NCBI GenBank assembly: GCA_024655885.1
Contig: JANLFN010000004.1
Location: forward strand, 172,509 to 236,508
Direction: 5' to 3'
Length of the DNA: 64,000 nt
Source of the DNA: Eubacteriales bacterium
GTDB taxonomy: Bacteria > Bacillota > Clostridia > Acetivibrionales > JANLFN01
Shown piece after piece: positions 16,621 through 25,526 of the stretch (position 1 is the stretch's first letter; each line of letters starts with the position of its first letter). The position numbers and the translations under genes were made by a program. The notes under the pieces were generated by a model that searched no databases, was not told the origin of the DNA, and saw only the letters and a list, made by a program, of their open reading frames with translations.

Positions 16621-17961
16621 TCAGATTCCCGAGGTGGTGCCGTTCTCAGGTCCTGCCGTACCGACGGCAGGCGCCTCCGCCTGCGGCCGCCCCTCCCGGG
16701 GAACCTCCCCGGCACCGGAGGAGCCGCCGGATCCTTCGGCAGTCCGGGAGGCATCCGTACTGCCGGAGCCGGAATCATCCCGCCGAACGGTTTGACCGGA
16801 ACCGGAGCCGCTGCTGTCCATGCCGGTCTGCCGGCCGTTTTCCGGATTATCCGGGTTTGCGGCACTTCCGGCTCCCACCGGGGAACCTGCGGGCATGGAC
16901 TGCCCGGAAGTCTCATCCGGCCCTTCACCCGCCTCCCCTGCTCCCGGGGCCCTGGTATGGTCTTGCTCCTCCGCCGCACCTCCTGCACCGCCGGGAGGCC
17001 CTGTCCCGCTTTCTCCTGCGTCAAGGCCCGCCTTCAGGGCCCTCAGCTCGTCCTGCGCCGCCGAATACCGCTCCTCCAGCTCCTTCAAGGCTTTTTCCAG
17101 GTCCCCGGCTTCTCCGGATTTGCGGTCCAATTGCTCTCTCAAGCCTTCATTAGCCTCCCGCAGCGCACCGATATACTCCTCCAGCCCGGGTGCCACGGTA
17201 TTGACCACCCTGTCCTGTTCCGGCCTCATCTCCGGCGGAGACAGCCGGCCGGCCTCTCCGGACCATGTGACCCTGTCCCACACCCCGAAGGATGCGATAC
17301 GACGGATAAGGGACGCCAGGGCACCGCTGGGCGCCACGTCTTTTTCCGCGTCACCGCCCGAATCCGGTCCTTCCGGGGTTGCAGCCGTCATCCCGTATTT
17401 TGCGGGCCCGGCCGCCTGGACCCCTCCCCTCCGGATTGGCTGCATAAACCTTTCCAGGAGAAGACTCCGGCTTATTTTTATGGTTTTGGCCTCATCAACA
17501 AAGGCGTTCAAGTATTTAATCCTGACAGTGCCTTCTATAAAGCTCCTGCGGTCGGACAGCAGCTCCATATACTGCATCAGGTTCACATCGGTATCAATGG
17601 GAATCTCATATTTCTCCCCTGAGCTTAAGGTTACCGGATTGATATGCAGGACGTAATTGGCCGCTTCACCCTCCAAAGAAAAATAGATGACAGGGCTGGA
17701 GCCGCATTTTTCGGCTTTCTGCAGCACCAGTTCCCTGCTGCTGCCCGTACAGTCCTCCACCACCTCCCACAGCTGCAGGATATCCTCTGTTGAAGCCGCC
17801 CGTACTTCGAGTTTACTGAAGGCGGAATGGGTGAATAAGGCATAGGTGCCCGGGTTTTCCGGCATGCCGATGTTGACAAGCATTCCGGCCAGAAGGAAGC
17901 CCGCAACTTTATGTATAAACTTGAGCCATCCCCTCTTCTTGTGTTCAAACCTGCGGCTCAA
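16621..17961 (-). CDS. Secreted coiled-coil protein of the tasA operon
   Basis: I do not recognise a family for the whole protein. It has about 446 residues from a TTG start at 17961, which sits seven bases after AGGAGGTG. Residues 10-40 contain a signal-like stretch, KVAGFLLAGMLVNIGM, followed by PGTYALFTHSAF, which resembles the TYALFT junction of TasA/camelysin precursors, so processing by SipW is likely. A mixed region follows to about residue 245. A coiled coil lies near 265-325 (VNTVAPGLEEYIGALREANEGLREQLDRK). The last 120 residues are low-complexity Gly/Ser/Pro/Glu. This could be a fibre anchor or assembly protein, as TapA is in Bacillus, but that is inference from position. Confidence 0.72.
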   Translation of the reverse strand: MSRRFEHKKRGWLKFIHKVAGFLLAGMLVNIGMPENPGTYALFTHSAFSKLEVRAASTEDILQLWEVVEDCTGSSRELVLQKAEKCGSSPVIYFSLEGEAANYVLHINPVTLSSGEKYEIPIDTDVNLMQYMELLSDRRSFIEGTVRIKYLNAFVDEAKTIKISRSLLLERFMQPIRRGGVQAAGPAKYGMTAATPEGPDSGGDAEKDVAPSGALASLIRRIASFGVWDRVTWSGEAGRLSPPEMRPEQDRVVNTVAPGLEEYIGALREANEGLREQLDRKSGEAGDLEKALKELEERYSAAQDELRALKAGLDAGESGTGPPGGAGGAAEEQDHTRAPGAGEAGEGPDETSGQSMPAGSPVGAGSAANPDNPENGRQTGMDSSGSGSGQTVRRDDSGSGSTDASRTAEGSGGSSGAGEVPREGRPQAEAPAVGTAGPENGTTSGI

Positions 17962-18199
17962 GAATCTGCACCTCCTTAAGCCTGGCACCCACCCTATCCC
18001 CGGAGGCAAGGTTGTCTGCTCTGAGGAAGCCGCGGGAGGAAACGGCGACAATGTCTGCCCGGGATTCCCGGTCACAGCCGCATGTGTCCTGGGCCGCCAA
18101 ACAGGCTATCACAGAAACCCGTATGGAAGATAAAATCACCAATTCATAGCTCACCTCTTGGGGATGATATGGGTGGCAGTCGAAGAATCCACCTATCAT
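17945..18199 (-). CDS. Small hypothetical protein between tasA and the coiled-coil gene
   Basis: An 84-codon open frame that begins three bases after the tasA stop codon and overlaps the next start by 17 bases. The centre (VILSSIRVSVIACLAAQDTCGCDRESRADIVAVSS) is plausible protein with three cysteines. The ATG at 18199 has no ribosome binding site and would depend on coupling to tasA. An internal TTG or GTG near 18140, after AGAGGTGAG, could start a protein of about 65 residues. No family is recognised. The tight packing in an operon is the main support. Confidence 0.45.
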   Translation of the reverse strand: MIGGFFDCHPYHPQEVSYELVILSSIRVSVIACLAAQDTCGCDRESRADIVAVSSRGFLRADNLASGDRVGARLKEVQILEPQV

Positions 18200-18202
18200 T
18201 AA

Positions 18203-18700
18203 CTATGGGTTATTTTTCGTCTGTTCCGCATTAAATGTAAGTGCCAGAGCTGCAGTGGCTCCCTGGTAGTGGTTATCCGCTTCCAGCGGAAGGGCCCACT
18301 CGACCGTCAGGACCTCACTGCCGCCATTTGCAGCGAGTATACGGTTATTATCGGTCCCCGGAATAATCACATTGCCGTTGGCATCCTTGATTGTAACCTT
18401 CAGCCCGTTCACACCTTCAGCCAATGCTCCCGTCAAGCTCTGGGCGATATCATAGCGCAGTTCGAGAGTTCCCTCATTTCTGACGGTGATTGTGCCTGAC
18501 CCGCGGTCGCCGGGTGCAATGTTTGCGATATTGGCGAATATCTGGCCTTGAGCTTTATCCTGGGTGATTACTACTGTACCCGAGGTAAATGTATTCCCCC
18601 CATTACTTACTGTGGCCGTAAACAATGCAAAGGTGCCGCCTGCGATTAGCATAGCTCCGATGACAGTAAAAGCCAGAGCCATCATAAGCCTTTTTTTCAT
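18203..18700 (-). CDS. tasA: TasA/camelysin family secreted protein
   Basis: A 165-residue precursor. Residues 1-25 are a signal peptide ending in GGTFALFTATVSNGGNTFTSGTV, the SipW-dependent signal type. The mature part is a compact beta protein (PGDRGSGTITVRNEGTLELRY, VEWALPLEADNHYQG). TasA-family proteins polymerise into biofilm or spore-surface fibres, or act as metalloproteases (camelysin). The length of about 140 mature residues is shorter than Bacillus TasA (about 230) and nearer the short clostridial versions. It is read with sipW upstream and a coiled-coil protein downstream. A strong hairpin separates it from sipW. Confidence 0.85.
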   Translation of the reverse strand: MKKRLMMALAFTVIGAMLIAGGTFALFTATVSNGGNTFTSGTVVITQDKAQGQIFANIANIAPGDRGSGTITVRNEGTLELRYDIAQSLTGALAEGVNGLKVTIKDANGNVIIPGTDNNRILAANGGSEVLTVEWALPLEADNHYQGATAALALTFNAEQTKNNP

Positions 18701-18764
18701 AAAAAAACTCCTTTCAAAATGTCAATTTTAACCCTTTACAGTTTTTAGCCAAATTCCTCGAAGT

Positions 18765-18809
18765 CCCGGGGCACGGGGGCGCCCTTTTTTCCGTGCCTTG
18801 ACCTCCCGG
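18765..18809 (-). promoter_or_regulatory. Strong hairpin between sipW and tasA
   Basis: On the minus strand CCCGGG, a short bulge and GGCACGG pair with CCGTGCC and CCCGGG around a loop containing AAAAAAGGGCGCCC. It starts six bases after the sipW stop and ends about 65 bases before tasA. There is no U tract after it, so it may slow transcription, protect the tasA mRNA end after processing or attenuate readthrough. Confidence 0.6.
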
Positions 18810-18814
18810 GCAAT

Positions 18815-19417
18815 TTAAACCGGTTTGTCGGGTCCGGCTGCATCCGGTGGAAGCTCGGTTTTTGGCTTACTATTGTCCTCCGTTTTTAATACCATGCGCC
18901 AGACAGCGATGATCCGGCTGAGAATGAGAATGGACCCGGGGATAATGAGCAGCAGCATGATCCCCGTTTTTGTCCTCACAACACTTAATGCATACCCCAT
19001 CAGCGGTATGGCTATATTGGCATAGATGCCTACAATATTAGCTGCGGGAACCGGGTTTGGGTCTTCCGAGCCGTTGCTGTCCCCCTGGGTTATGTACTCA
19101 ACATGGTCCCCTGACCCCACCACCTTTTTTATCCTGTGGGTAATCATCATGTCCGGATTGTCCAACGCTTTATAGGTAACTATTTCGCCTTCTTTTAAGG
19201 CCTTGGGATCTGAAACAGGCCTGACGGCAATGACCGACCCCGTATGCAGGGTGGGCTCCATGGAGCCCGAAAGCACGGCCATCAGCCGGCATCCGAACAC
19301 CTTCGGCGCACCTCCCCATATTTTGGACGAAATTGCAAAATATGCCGCCATGATAACCATAATCAGCAGCAGGCCGGTTACAATGTTTCCAGCCCAACAG
19401 ATCAATTTTTTTAACAT
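18815..19417 (-). CDS. sipW: Signal peptidase I of the SipW (ER) type
   Basis: A 200-residue membrane protease that removes signal peptides of TasA-like proteins. It has an N-terminal membrane helix (NIVTGLLLIMVIMAAYFA), the catalytic serine in LSGSMEPTL (S52), and MITHRIKKV with His (H94) where bacterial signal peptidases have Lys, which defines the ER/SipW group. GDSNGSEDPNPV is the third conserved box, and a C-terminal membrane helix follows. I use the ATG at 19417, preceded by GAAGGTGG; the frame is open to 19603 but the added 62 residues look uncharacteristic and have no ribosome binding site. It is the first gene of the sipW-tasA series. Confidence 0.92.
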   Translation of the reverse strand: MLKKLICWAGNIVTGLLLIMVIMAAYFAISSKIWGGAPKVFGCRLMAVLSGSMEPTLHTGSVIAVRPVSDPKALKEGEIVTYKALDNPDMMITHRIKKVVGSGDHVEYITQGDSNGSEDPNPVPAANIVGIYANIAIPLMGYALSVVRTKTGIMLLLIIPGSILILSRIIAVWRMVLKTEDNSKPKTELPPDAAGPDKPV

Positions 19418-19701
19418 CCAGCCACCTTCTTCCATGCTAAAATCGGATTGACGCATCCCATCCCTCCGGTCCTGCGGAATGGCAGCCATTTCATTCGAAC
19501 CCTTTCCCGCTTCCGGGAAACCGCCCCCGGTATGATTTTCCGACCCCTCCCTTCTTGCATCTTTTATTCCAGGTCTTCCACCTATATCATATATATTTTT
19601 CATGTTCTATTTTGTAAAATTATATATATTTCCCTTATTTTCCCACATTTTATTTCTTTTTAAGCGGAACCTTTTACTTTTTAAGTTGTTTTTGCAGAAC
19701 A

Positions 19702-19768
19702 GGGGACGGTTCTTTGTTCTACAAAGGGAAAAGCCCTGGAATCAATCATTCCAGGGCTTTTCCCTTTG
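19702..19768. repeat. GGGGACGGTTCT half element joined to a 21-bp perfect hairpin
   Basis: GGGGACGGTTCTTTGTTCTA at 19702 repeats the core of the palindrome at 8126. It runs directly into a perfect inverted repeat: CAAAGGGAAAAGCCCTGGAA (19722 onwards) pairs with its complement ending at 19768, with a five-base loop. On the minus strand the hairpin is followed by ACAAAGAACC rather than a long U run, but internal TTTT tracts are present and it lies 46 bases after the stop of the gene ending at 19815, so it probably ends that transcript too. Confidence 0.75.
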
Positions 19769-19814
19769 CATTTCTCATACTCATTAACAGTTTATCGACC
19801 TGCCTTTTCCGGGA

Positions 19815-20456
19815 CTATTGATGACCTTCGGACAGCAGGGCTATGTACTTGTAGAATATCCTTTTAAGCTCCTCCTTTTCCTCTTTGGTAACCCGGTTTT
19901 TTAAGAGCTCCTTGGCCAGCCCGATTTTCGAGAGGTTCACCTCTCCCTCGAAGGAGCCCTGGAGCATGGCGATATCCGACGGCTTCAGCCTTGCGGAGAC
20001 AATGGCCATGACTCGGGCCTTGTCGACGGCGGACACTTTTTTCTCCAGTTCCTGTATCCTGTCCTTTGTGACGGTTACGGTCCTTTTCCCTCCCGCTGCG
20101 TTCCCCTGCCCGGAGGGGCCGTCCCCGCTGCCCGCATCAAGGGGGCCTGTTCCCGGAAGTTGCTCCTTCTCCCCACCGTCCTCACGGGCTTTTGCTCCCG
20201 CCTTGCCGGCGCCTCCGGGAGTTTTGTCCCCTTCCCCCTCCGGAGCTTCCCTGCCGTCAGGAGTCTGGCTGTCCTCCACCGGCAGCTGGATGGTTATTAC
20301 CTGCTCCTGCCCGTCTTTACCCGGCTTCAGTTCCACTCCCATGCTCTGCAGCTGGGACAGGAAGAACAGGTCGAACAACCGGTTGAAGGCGAAGACGCCC
20401 GTAGCCCCAACGCCCACAAGGATAATGGCTATTATAACAAAACGCTTTCTAATCAT
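19815..20456 (-). CDS. Single-pass membrane protein, function unknown
   Basis: No family is recognised. The 213-residue protein has an N-terminal membrane helix (FVIIAIILVGVGATGVFAF), a Pro/Gly/Glu-rich linker at about residues 60-125 and a C-terminal helical, charged domain (KDRIQELEKKVSAVDKARVMAIVSARLKPSDIAMLQG and NRVTKEEKEELKRIFYKYIALL). The form is that of an anchored extracytoplasmic helical domain. Its position between SLH-protein genes and the sipW operon suggests an envelope role. The start ATG at 20456 follows AAAGGAGGTTGA. Its stop is followed by the strong hairpin at 19722-19768. Confidence 0.68.
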   Translation of the reverse strand: MIRKRFVIIAIILVGVGATGVFAFNRLFDLFFLSQLQSMGVELKPGKDGQEQVITIQLPVEDSQTPDGREAPEGEGDKTPGGAGKAGAKAREDGGEKEQLPGTGPLDAGSGDGPSGQGNAAGGKRTVTVTKDRIQELEKKVSAVDKARVMAIVSARLKPSDIAMLQGSFEGEVNLSKIGLAKELLKNRVTKEEKEELKRIFYKYIALLSEGHQ

Positions 20457-20578
20457 TCAACCTCCTTTCTGCGGAAGTCCCCTTCCGGCTTAGGCATATG
20501 CCCTGGGAAAACGGCAAGGCTTCCCGTGAGGAAGAATCCCCGGAGGACATTCTTCAAAACAGCGCTATTCCAGAAACT

Positions 20579-22369
20579 CTAAACCTTGAGCCTTACGCTG
20601 ACCGCCTCCCGGCTTCCGCTGCCCGACTTGAGCCATATGGTAAAGGTGGCGGCATCTCCTGCCGAGTCCCTTATGGTGCCCACGGACACGCCGTCATGCC
20701 CCGTATCCAGGTCTCCCAGCAGGTCGGGCAGGTGGATGTTGGCGATTCCGCCCGAAAAGGAGACCTCTTTCGACATGCCCAGGTACTCTGCGCTGGCAGA
20801 CGCCACCGCTGTGCTTGCAATAACTTTTATATCCGTCAGCTTGTAATTTTCCGGCTTTCCCGCCAGGTCCACAACCCACTCGCCGTTCCGGTTTTCCGCC
20901 GCAATCCAGGTGCCCTGCACCAGGGCCGAAGCGGACACCACAGATAAGACGGCATCGCCGTCGCCATCCTCCTCCGGATCACCGCCGCCGGAACCGGACC
21001 CGCCGCCTCCCGGGCTACCGCCGCTGCCTGCCGGTCCTTCTTCCGCACCGGCCTTTGCCCCATTCGCCGTGCCCTCTCCGCTGATTTCAACGGCCGCATT
21101 CCTGGTGAGGCTAGATATGACCGCACCCTTGTGGAGAAGGATTTCGGTGTCCTTTCCCTTTCCTTCCACCTTCATACTGGCGATATTCCCGCTTACAACC
21201 TCAATCTTGGATTTCCCCAGGACGTTAAAATCCCCTATGCTGCCCGACAGGACCTTTACCTGGGATCCCGGGGCGCCTTCTCCGATTTCCAGCCGGCTTA
21301 TGCTCCCCTCCAGCAGCTGCAGGCGGGCTCCGGGCGCTTCAACGGCCACGCCGTCGAAATCCCCGTCCAGCTTGAGCTCCTGTCCCGCAGGCATCCCCAG
21401 GATGGCTAGATTCTTAAAGCCCTTTTCCCCGGGGCATTTGTTCTCTAAAATTCCACCCGACCGCACCTCGGTATCTGGTATGTCCGACTCCCCTTCCGCC
21501 AGGACCCGGATTTTCCCGTCCTTCTTTTCCACCTGCAGCCCGCCGCCAAGGGAGGAGCCATCAATGAGGATGCCCTGCTCCCCTCCGCCCCGGACCACCG
21601 TCATCCCGTCCACGGTGACGCCTTCCAGGCTCACGCTTCCGTCGCCCACGCCCTGGGTGATATACAGGTTCCCCCGGATAGACGCGGATTTCAATACTAC
21701 GTTCCCCCCATTCACCACCACACTTCCCGGGAACTCCCCCGAATACGTCCCTTGAGTGCCGATGAAGCCGCATACCATGCGGTCCAGCAGGGCTAACGCC
21801 TCCCCGCGGGTCACCGCCTCCCCCGGTGAAAACAGGTTGCCGGGGCGCCCTGTGATATAGCCCTTTTCAACCATGGCGTCCACCGCCTCCACACCCCATG
21901 GGGCAATAGTGTCCCCATCCGCAAAGCTTCGGGCTTTATCCCCGTTCCCCGCCGTCAGGCCGAAGGCCCGTGCAAGCATGAGGGCCGCCTCCTGCCGGCT
22001 TACGGGGGCATCCGGCCTGAACAGCCCGGTGCCGTCCCCTTTGACCATACCCGCGGCGGCAGCCTTGGCCACTTCGCCGGCGAACCACTCATTTCCCCCT
22101 ATGTCGGAAAACTCAATATCCGTACTGTCCACATAGTGAAACACCCTGTTGATTAAGGCAATAAGCTCCGCCCTCGAAACAGGGGCATCGGGTTTGAAGC
22201 TCCCGTCGGGATATCCCCTGACAAGCCCTTCCCCCGCCCACCGGTCGATGGCCCCGGCGGCCCAGTGTCCTTCGGTGTCCCGCATCCCGGCAAAAGCGGA
22301 TGCCCCAAACAGGCTCAAAAACAAAAAAGTCCCAATAGAGATCCAAATTTTGTGCTGCTTCCGGTGCAT
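20579..22369 (-). CDS. S-layer-homology protein with N-terminal SLH triplet
   Basis: A 596-residue exported protein. After a signal peptide (FLFLSLFGASAFAG) come three SLH domains at about residues 25-195 (FKPDAPVSRAELIALINRVF, FRPDAPVSRQEAALMLARAF, FSPGEAVTRGEALALLDRM). The TRGE/SRAE motifs are those that bind pyruvylated secondary cell wall polymer. Residues 200-420 form repetitive short strands rich in Gly (SIRGNLYITQ, GVTVDGMTVVRGG, GGLQVEKKDG) that look like a beta-solenoid. A Gly/Ser linker (SGGSPGGGGSGSGGG) and a C-terminal beta domain follow. Start ATG 22369 has GGGAGG ten bases upstream. The pyruvyl transferase gene at 33.3-34.6 kb could provide its anchor. Confidence 0.88.
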   Translation of the reverse strand: MHRKQHKIWISIGTFLFLSLFGASAFAGMRDTEGHWAAGAIDRWAGEGLVRGYPDGSFKPDAPVSRAELIALINRVFHYVDSTDIEFSDIGGNEWFAGEVAKAAAAGMVKGDGTGLFRPDAPVSRQEAALMLARAFGLTAGNGDKARSFADGDTIAPWGVEAVDAMVEKGYITGRPGNLFSPGEAVTRGEALALLDRMVCGFIGTQGTYSGEFPGSVVVNGGNVVLKSASIRGNLYITQGVGDGSVSLEGVTVDGMTVVRGGGEQGILIDGSSLGGGLQVEKKDGKIRVLAEGESDIPDTEVRSGGILENKCPGEKGFKNLAILGMPAGQELKLDGDFDGVAVEAPGARLQLLEGSISRLEIGEGAPGSQVKVLSGSIGDFNVLGKSKIEVVSGNIASMKVEGKGKDTEILLHKGAVISSLTRNAAVEISGEGTANGAKAGAEEGPAGSGGSPGGGGSGSGGGDPEEDGDGDAVLSVVSASALVQGTWIAAENRNGEWVVDLAGKPENYKLTDIKVIASTAVASASAEYLGMSKEVSFSGGIANIHLPDLLGDLDTGHDGVSVGTIRDSAGDAATFTIWLKSGSGSREAVSVRLKV

Positions 22370-22433
22370 AATAGGCCAACCTCCCTTATCTAATAGGTAT
22401 AAATGCAAGGAAAAAAAGGGGGTGAAAACAGGC

Positions 22434-22467
22434 GAGGCTAAGCCGCCTTTTCAGCGAACTTAGCCTC
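22434..22467 (-). terminator. Terminator between the two SLH genes
   Basis: On the minus strand GAGGCTAAG and CTTAGCCTC pair around a 16-base loop and are followed by GCCTGTTTTC. It lies about 75 bases after the stop of the upstream SLH gene and about 65 before the next start. Confidence 0.6.
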
Positions 22468-22542
22468 TGTTTTTACCTGTTCTCCCCGGCCTCCGCCATA
22501 AACTCGGGTATCTCTCTACGGCGGCAGCCGTAAACCTGAATC

Positions 22543-25383
22543 CTATTTCAAATTCAGAATCCTGTAAATGATGGCCGCCGCCTGCTCCCTGGTGGTCGCC
22601 TCTCCCGGCGTGAAGCTGCCGTCCGGCATACCGCCGGTAATACCCAGCCGGGTGCAAAGGGCTACCGCATTTTGGGCGTAAGAAGCAATTTCGTCTTTGT
22701 CCTTGTATTTGGCCGTAATCTTTGCCGCATCGGCGGGAGTTTTCCTGCCCTGCAGTTTTGCAAGGGCCCTAGCGGCAATGACCGCCATATCCTGCCTGGA
22801 AATCTTTTCATCCGGTCCGAAGGTGCCGTCCGGCCTGCCGCTGATCAATCCGGCTTTCGCCGCCGCCATGACATCCTTATAGAACCACTGGTCGGCATTT
22901 ACATCGCTGAAGCTCACAGCCGCGCCTGTGTCCGCCAGCTTGAACATCCTGGTCATAATGGCGGCAAACTGGGCCCTGGTCAGATTGTCCGCCGGAGCGA
23001 ACCGGCCGTCCCCCACGCCCTGGATAATCCCTTTGGCGGCGATGGACTCCACATACTGCTTGGACCAGCTTCCGCTCCCCACATCCGTAAAGGTGACGCT
23101 GTTTGCCTTTATCACATACCGGCCCGGTTGAGAGGCCGTGAAAATGACCTTTTTCGCGCCGGGGTCGTACACGCCTCCTTCATTGTCCAGTGTGCCCTTG
23201 CCGCTGAGATGGAAGGCCGTGATAATATCCGGGTTTTTGCCCTTCAGTTCATAGGGCACCGACACTTCCACCCGGCTGCTTTCAAAGCCGCCTACAGGAT
23301 TGCCCCCCTCCAGCACGCCCAATTCAAATACGGGATTGCCGTCTATTTTCTGCTTCAGCAGGGCGGCCTGCTCCGCCGTCATGCCGTTCCGGGCCGCCAG
23401 ATCCTCCGCCAGCGCCTCCGCTTCATCCGTGGTCAGCTTTTGCGCTTCAATGGATACGGCCTGGTTTTTTGCCGGCTGCACGGCGCCAGGAGACAGGGAG
23501 ACAGAAGCCACCGACGTCTCGGCCTTCAGCACCTCCACACCCTTTTCCTGCAATTTCTTCAGCAAGTCGTAGGGAATATTCAGGGAGAAATACTGTATCC
23601 CCTGGCCTATGTCCGACTGAATGATCAGGGAGGACTTCACCGTTCCTCCTGTCCCTGCTTTCTCCAGCTTTTCATTCAAATCTCTGGCGGTCTTTAAGAT
23701 TAAATCCAGCTTTGTGCCGATAATCTGGTTGACCGTCTCCCCACTCAGGATGATATTGGCCTTTTTGACGGAGGCTGCTGCGGCTGCGGCGGTGTTGCCT
23801 CCCGCATTGGCCGCTATATCCCGGGAAACCACGGCAAAGGACGCTTCAGGGTCCATCTCCAGCTTTCTCGTGGCCTTTTCATGTCCCCCGGCCGCAGGAA
23901 TGGAGAATTGGCCTGAGGGATTCCCCCCGTTCCCCTTTGCCTCCACCAGGGTAGAGGAAGCCGTAACCGTCCCCACCCTCTCCATAATCCTTTCAGCCAT
24001 GGAGTTCAGGGTATTTAAGATTCCCTCTTTTGCTTCTTCGCCCATGTCCGCGGAGGCCAAAGCGTCTCCGATGCTGTCTATGATGGATTCCACAAGGCTC
24101 ACCGCGGTATTGAGGTCGGATATCTGGTCAATGGCGCTGCGGATGTCCTCCAGCCTGCTCTCGATGGCGGCAATGGCACTGGCGTCCATGCTGCCGGAGG
24201 AGAGTATGGCGATAATCTCGTTGGCGCGCTGTTGGGCCTGGGTTTGAGCCGCCGACGGGGCTGCCGGTGTTGTTGTTCCGCCGCCGCCGCTGCTGCCTCC
24301 GCCGCCGGTCCCGCCGCCGCCGCTGCTGCCTCCGCTTGACCTGGTGGTGAAGCTGAAGGTATAAGCCGCCGCCAGGGCATTGCCGGCGTAATCCTCCACC
24401 GCACCGGCAGGGATGGTCACCGTATAGGTGGTGTCATAGGCAAGGCCGGCCGACGGCACAAGGGTAAGCACCTTCCCTGCAATGGACCTGGTTGCGGTTA
24501 TTCCGTTATTTATAGAAATGCCTGTAAAGTTGGCTCCCTTTAATATGGGCTCACTGAATGTAACAGTGACGGTCTTGCTCAAGGCAATGCCCGTGGCGCC
24601 GCCGGACGGGTCGGTGCTGCTCACCGTAGGAGCGTTGCCGTCCGGGTCTGCATATAGGCCGAAAATGACCAGAGATTCCTGTACGTCACTAAAAGTCAGA
24701 CCGTTATTTGCCATGGTGGAATTTATTTTATCCGCCAGGGCATCAACTTCCTGATTCACATCGCCCAGATAGGTATTGATCAGGCTCTCCGAAACACCTA
24801 GGGTATTCGCCATTTTTTCCACTATATCCCCGTACCTCTCAAAACTGCTCCCTGAAGACGTCAAAATAGGCATTTTGTAGCCGTATAATTTTTTATAAAC
24901 CTGCCCGTCGGTGGCATTTGCCGGCAGATTCAAAATACTCTTTATAGTCGGCTTATTTAAATAATCCTTATATGAATTATAATAGTCCACAACCACCTCT
25001 TTATTGTTTAAAAGCTTTTGTATAATGACGGTTAAGGATGACTTCTGCATCTGGCCGTCGCGGGGCGTACTTGAGTCGACAAAAATCGCTTCCCACATAT
25101 TGTCATACGTTTTGCTGCCTATAGTGATATTACAAGGTGTCTGCTCAAGCGAGTCTTTTATTTTGTTAAAAATTTCGATATTTGTCACTTCGCGTCCGTT
25201 TCCTATCTCACTTACCGCATAGTCCCACGCCTTTCCCAGTAAAGTAGCTTTCAAATCGTCACTCAGGTTGTTGAGCTCATTTAATGCCGTATTAATATCG
25301 GCGCTGTCGGCAAAAACAGTGCACGGCAGCATTTGCACAGCCAACATTGCGGCGATCACAAAAATAATCAATACTTTTTTCAT
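22543..25383 (-). CDS. Large S-layer-homology protein with SbsA Ig-like domain
   Basis: A 946-residue exported protein. Order of parts: signal peptide 1-25; helical domain to about 245; SbsA-type Ig-like (Big_5) domain about 253-350 (APTVSSTDPSGGATGIALSKTVT, TVTIPAGAVEDYAGNALAA); Gly/Ser/Thr-rich linker 350-372; helical stretch 375-480; a beta-rich domain to about 740; and three C-terminal SLH domains (FAPADNLTRAQFAAIMTRMF, FGPDEKISRQDMAVIAARAL, FTPGEATTREQAAAIIYRIL). It would be displayed on the cell surface and anchored through the SLH triplet. The two SLH genes carry their triplets at opposite ends. The N-terminal helical domain has no match I recognise. The start ATG at 25383 opens a typical KKVLIIFVIAAMLAV signal. 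Confidence 0.9.
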   Translation of the reverse strand: MKKVLIIFVIAAMLAVQMLPCTVFADSADINTALNELNNLSDDLKATLLGKAWDYAVSEIGNGREVTNIEIFNKIKDSLEQTPCNITIGSKTYDNMWEAIFVDSSTPRDGQMQKSSLTVIIQKLLNNKEVVVDYYNSYKDYLNKPTIKSILNLPANATDGQVYKKLYGYKMPILTSSGSSFERYGDIVEKMANTLGVSESLINTYLGDVNQEVDALADKINSTMANNGLTFSDVQESLVIFGLYADPDGNAPTVSSTDPSGGATGIALSKTVTVTFSEPILKGANFTGISINNGITATRSIAGKVLTLVPSAGLAYDTTYTVTIPAGAVEDYAGNALAAAYTFSFTTRSSGGSSGGGGTGGGGSSGGGGTTTPAAPSAAQTQAQQRANEIIAILSSGSMDASAIAAIESRLEDIRSAIDQISDLNTAVSLVESIIDSIGDALASADMGEEAKEGILNTLNSMAERIMERVGTVTASSTLVEAKGNGGNPSGQFSIPAAGGHEKATRKLEMDPEASFAVVSRDIAANAGGNTAAAAAASVKKANIILSGETVNQIIGTKLDLILKTARDLNEKLEKAGTGGTVKSSLIIQSDIGQGIQYFSLNIPYDLLKKLQEKGVEVLKAETSVASVSLSPGAVQPAKNQAVSIEAQKLTTDEAEALAEDLAARNGMTAEQAALLKQKIDGNPVFELGVLEGGNPVGGFESSRVEVSVPYELKGKNPDIITAFHLSGKGTLDNEGGVYDPGAKKVIFTASQPGRYVIKANSVTFTDVGSGSWSKQYVESIAAKGIIQGVGDGRFAPADNLTRAQFAAIMTRMFKLADTGAAVSFSDVNADQWFYKDVMAAAKAGLISGRPDGTFGPDEKISRQDMAVIAARALAKLQGRKTPADAAKITAKYKDKDEIASYAQNAVALCTRLGITGGMPDGSFTPGEATTREQAAAIIYRILNLK

Positions 25384-25526
25384 AAATTAAAACCCCCTTA
25401 ATATGAATTTCCCATCAATAAAATTGAATTGAAGAGATTAAGTATATATATTAATTGGTATATAATACCATTATTGTATAGGTATTTCTTCCATTTCCCG
25501 GTTTAAGACGGCGGTCCCCGGGGACT

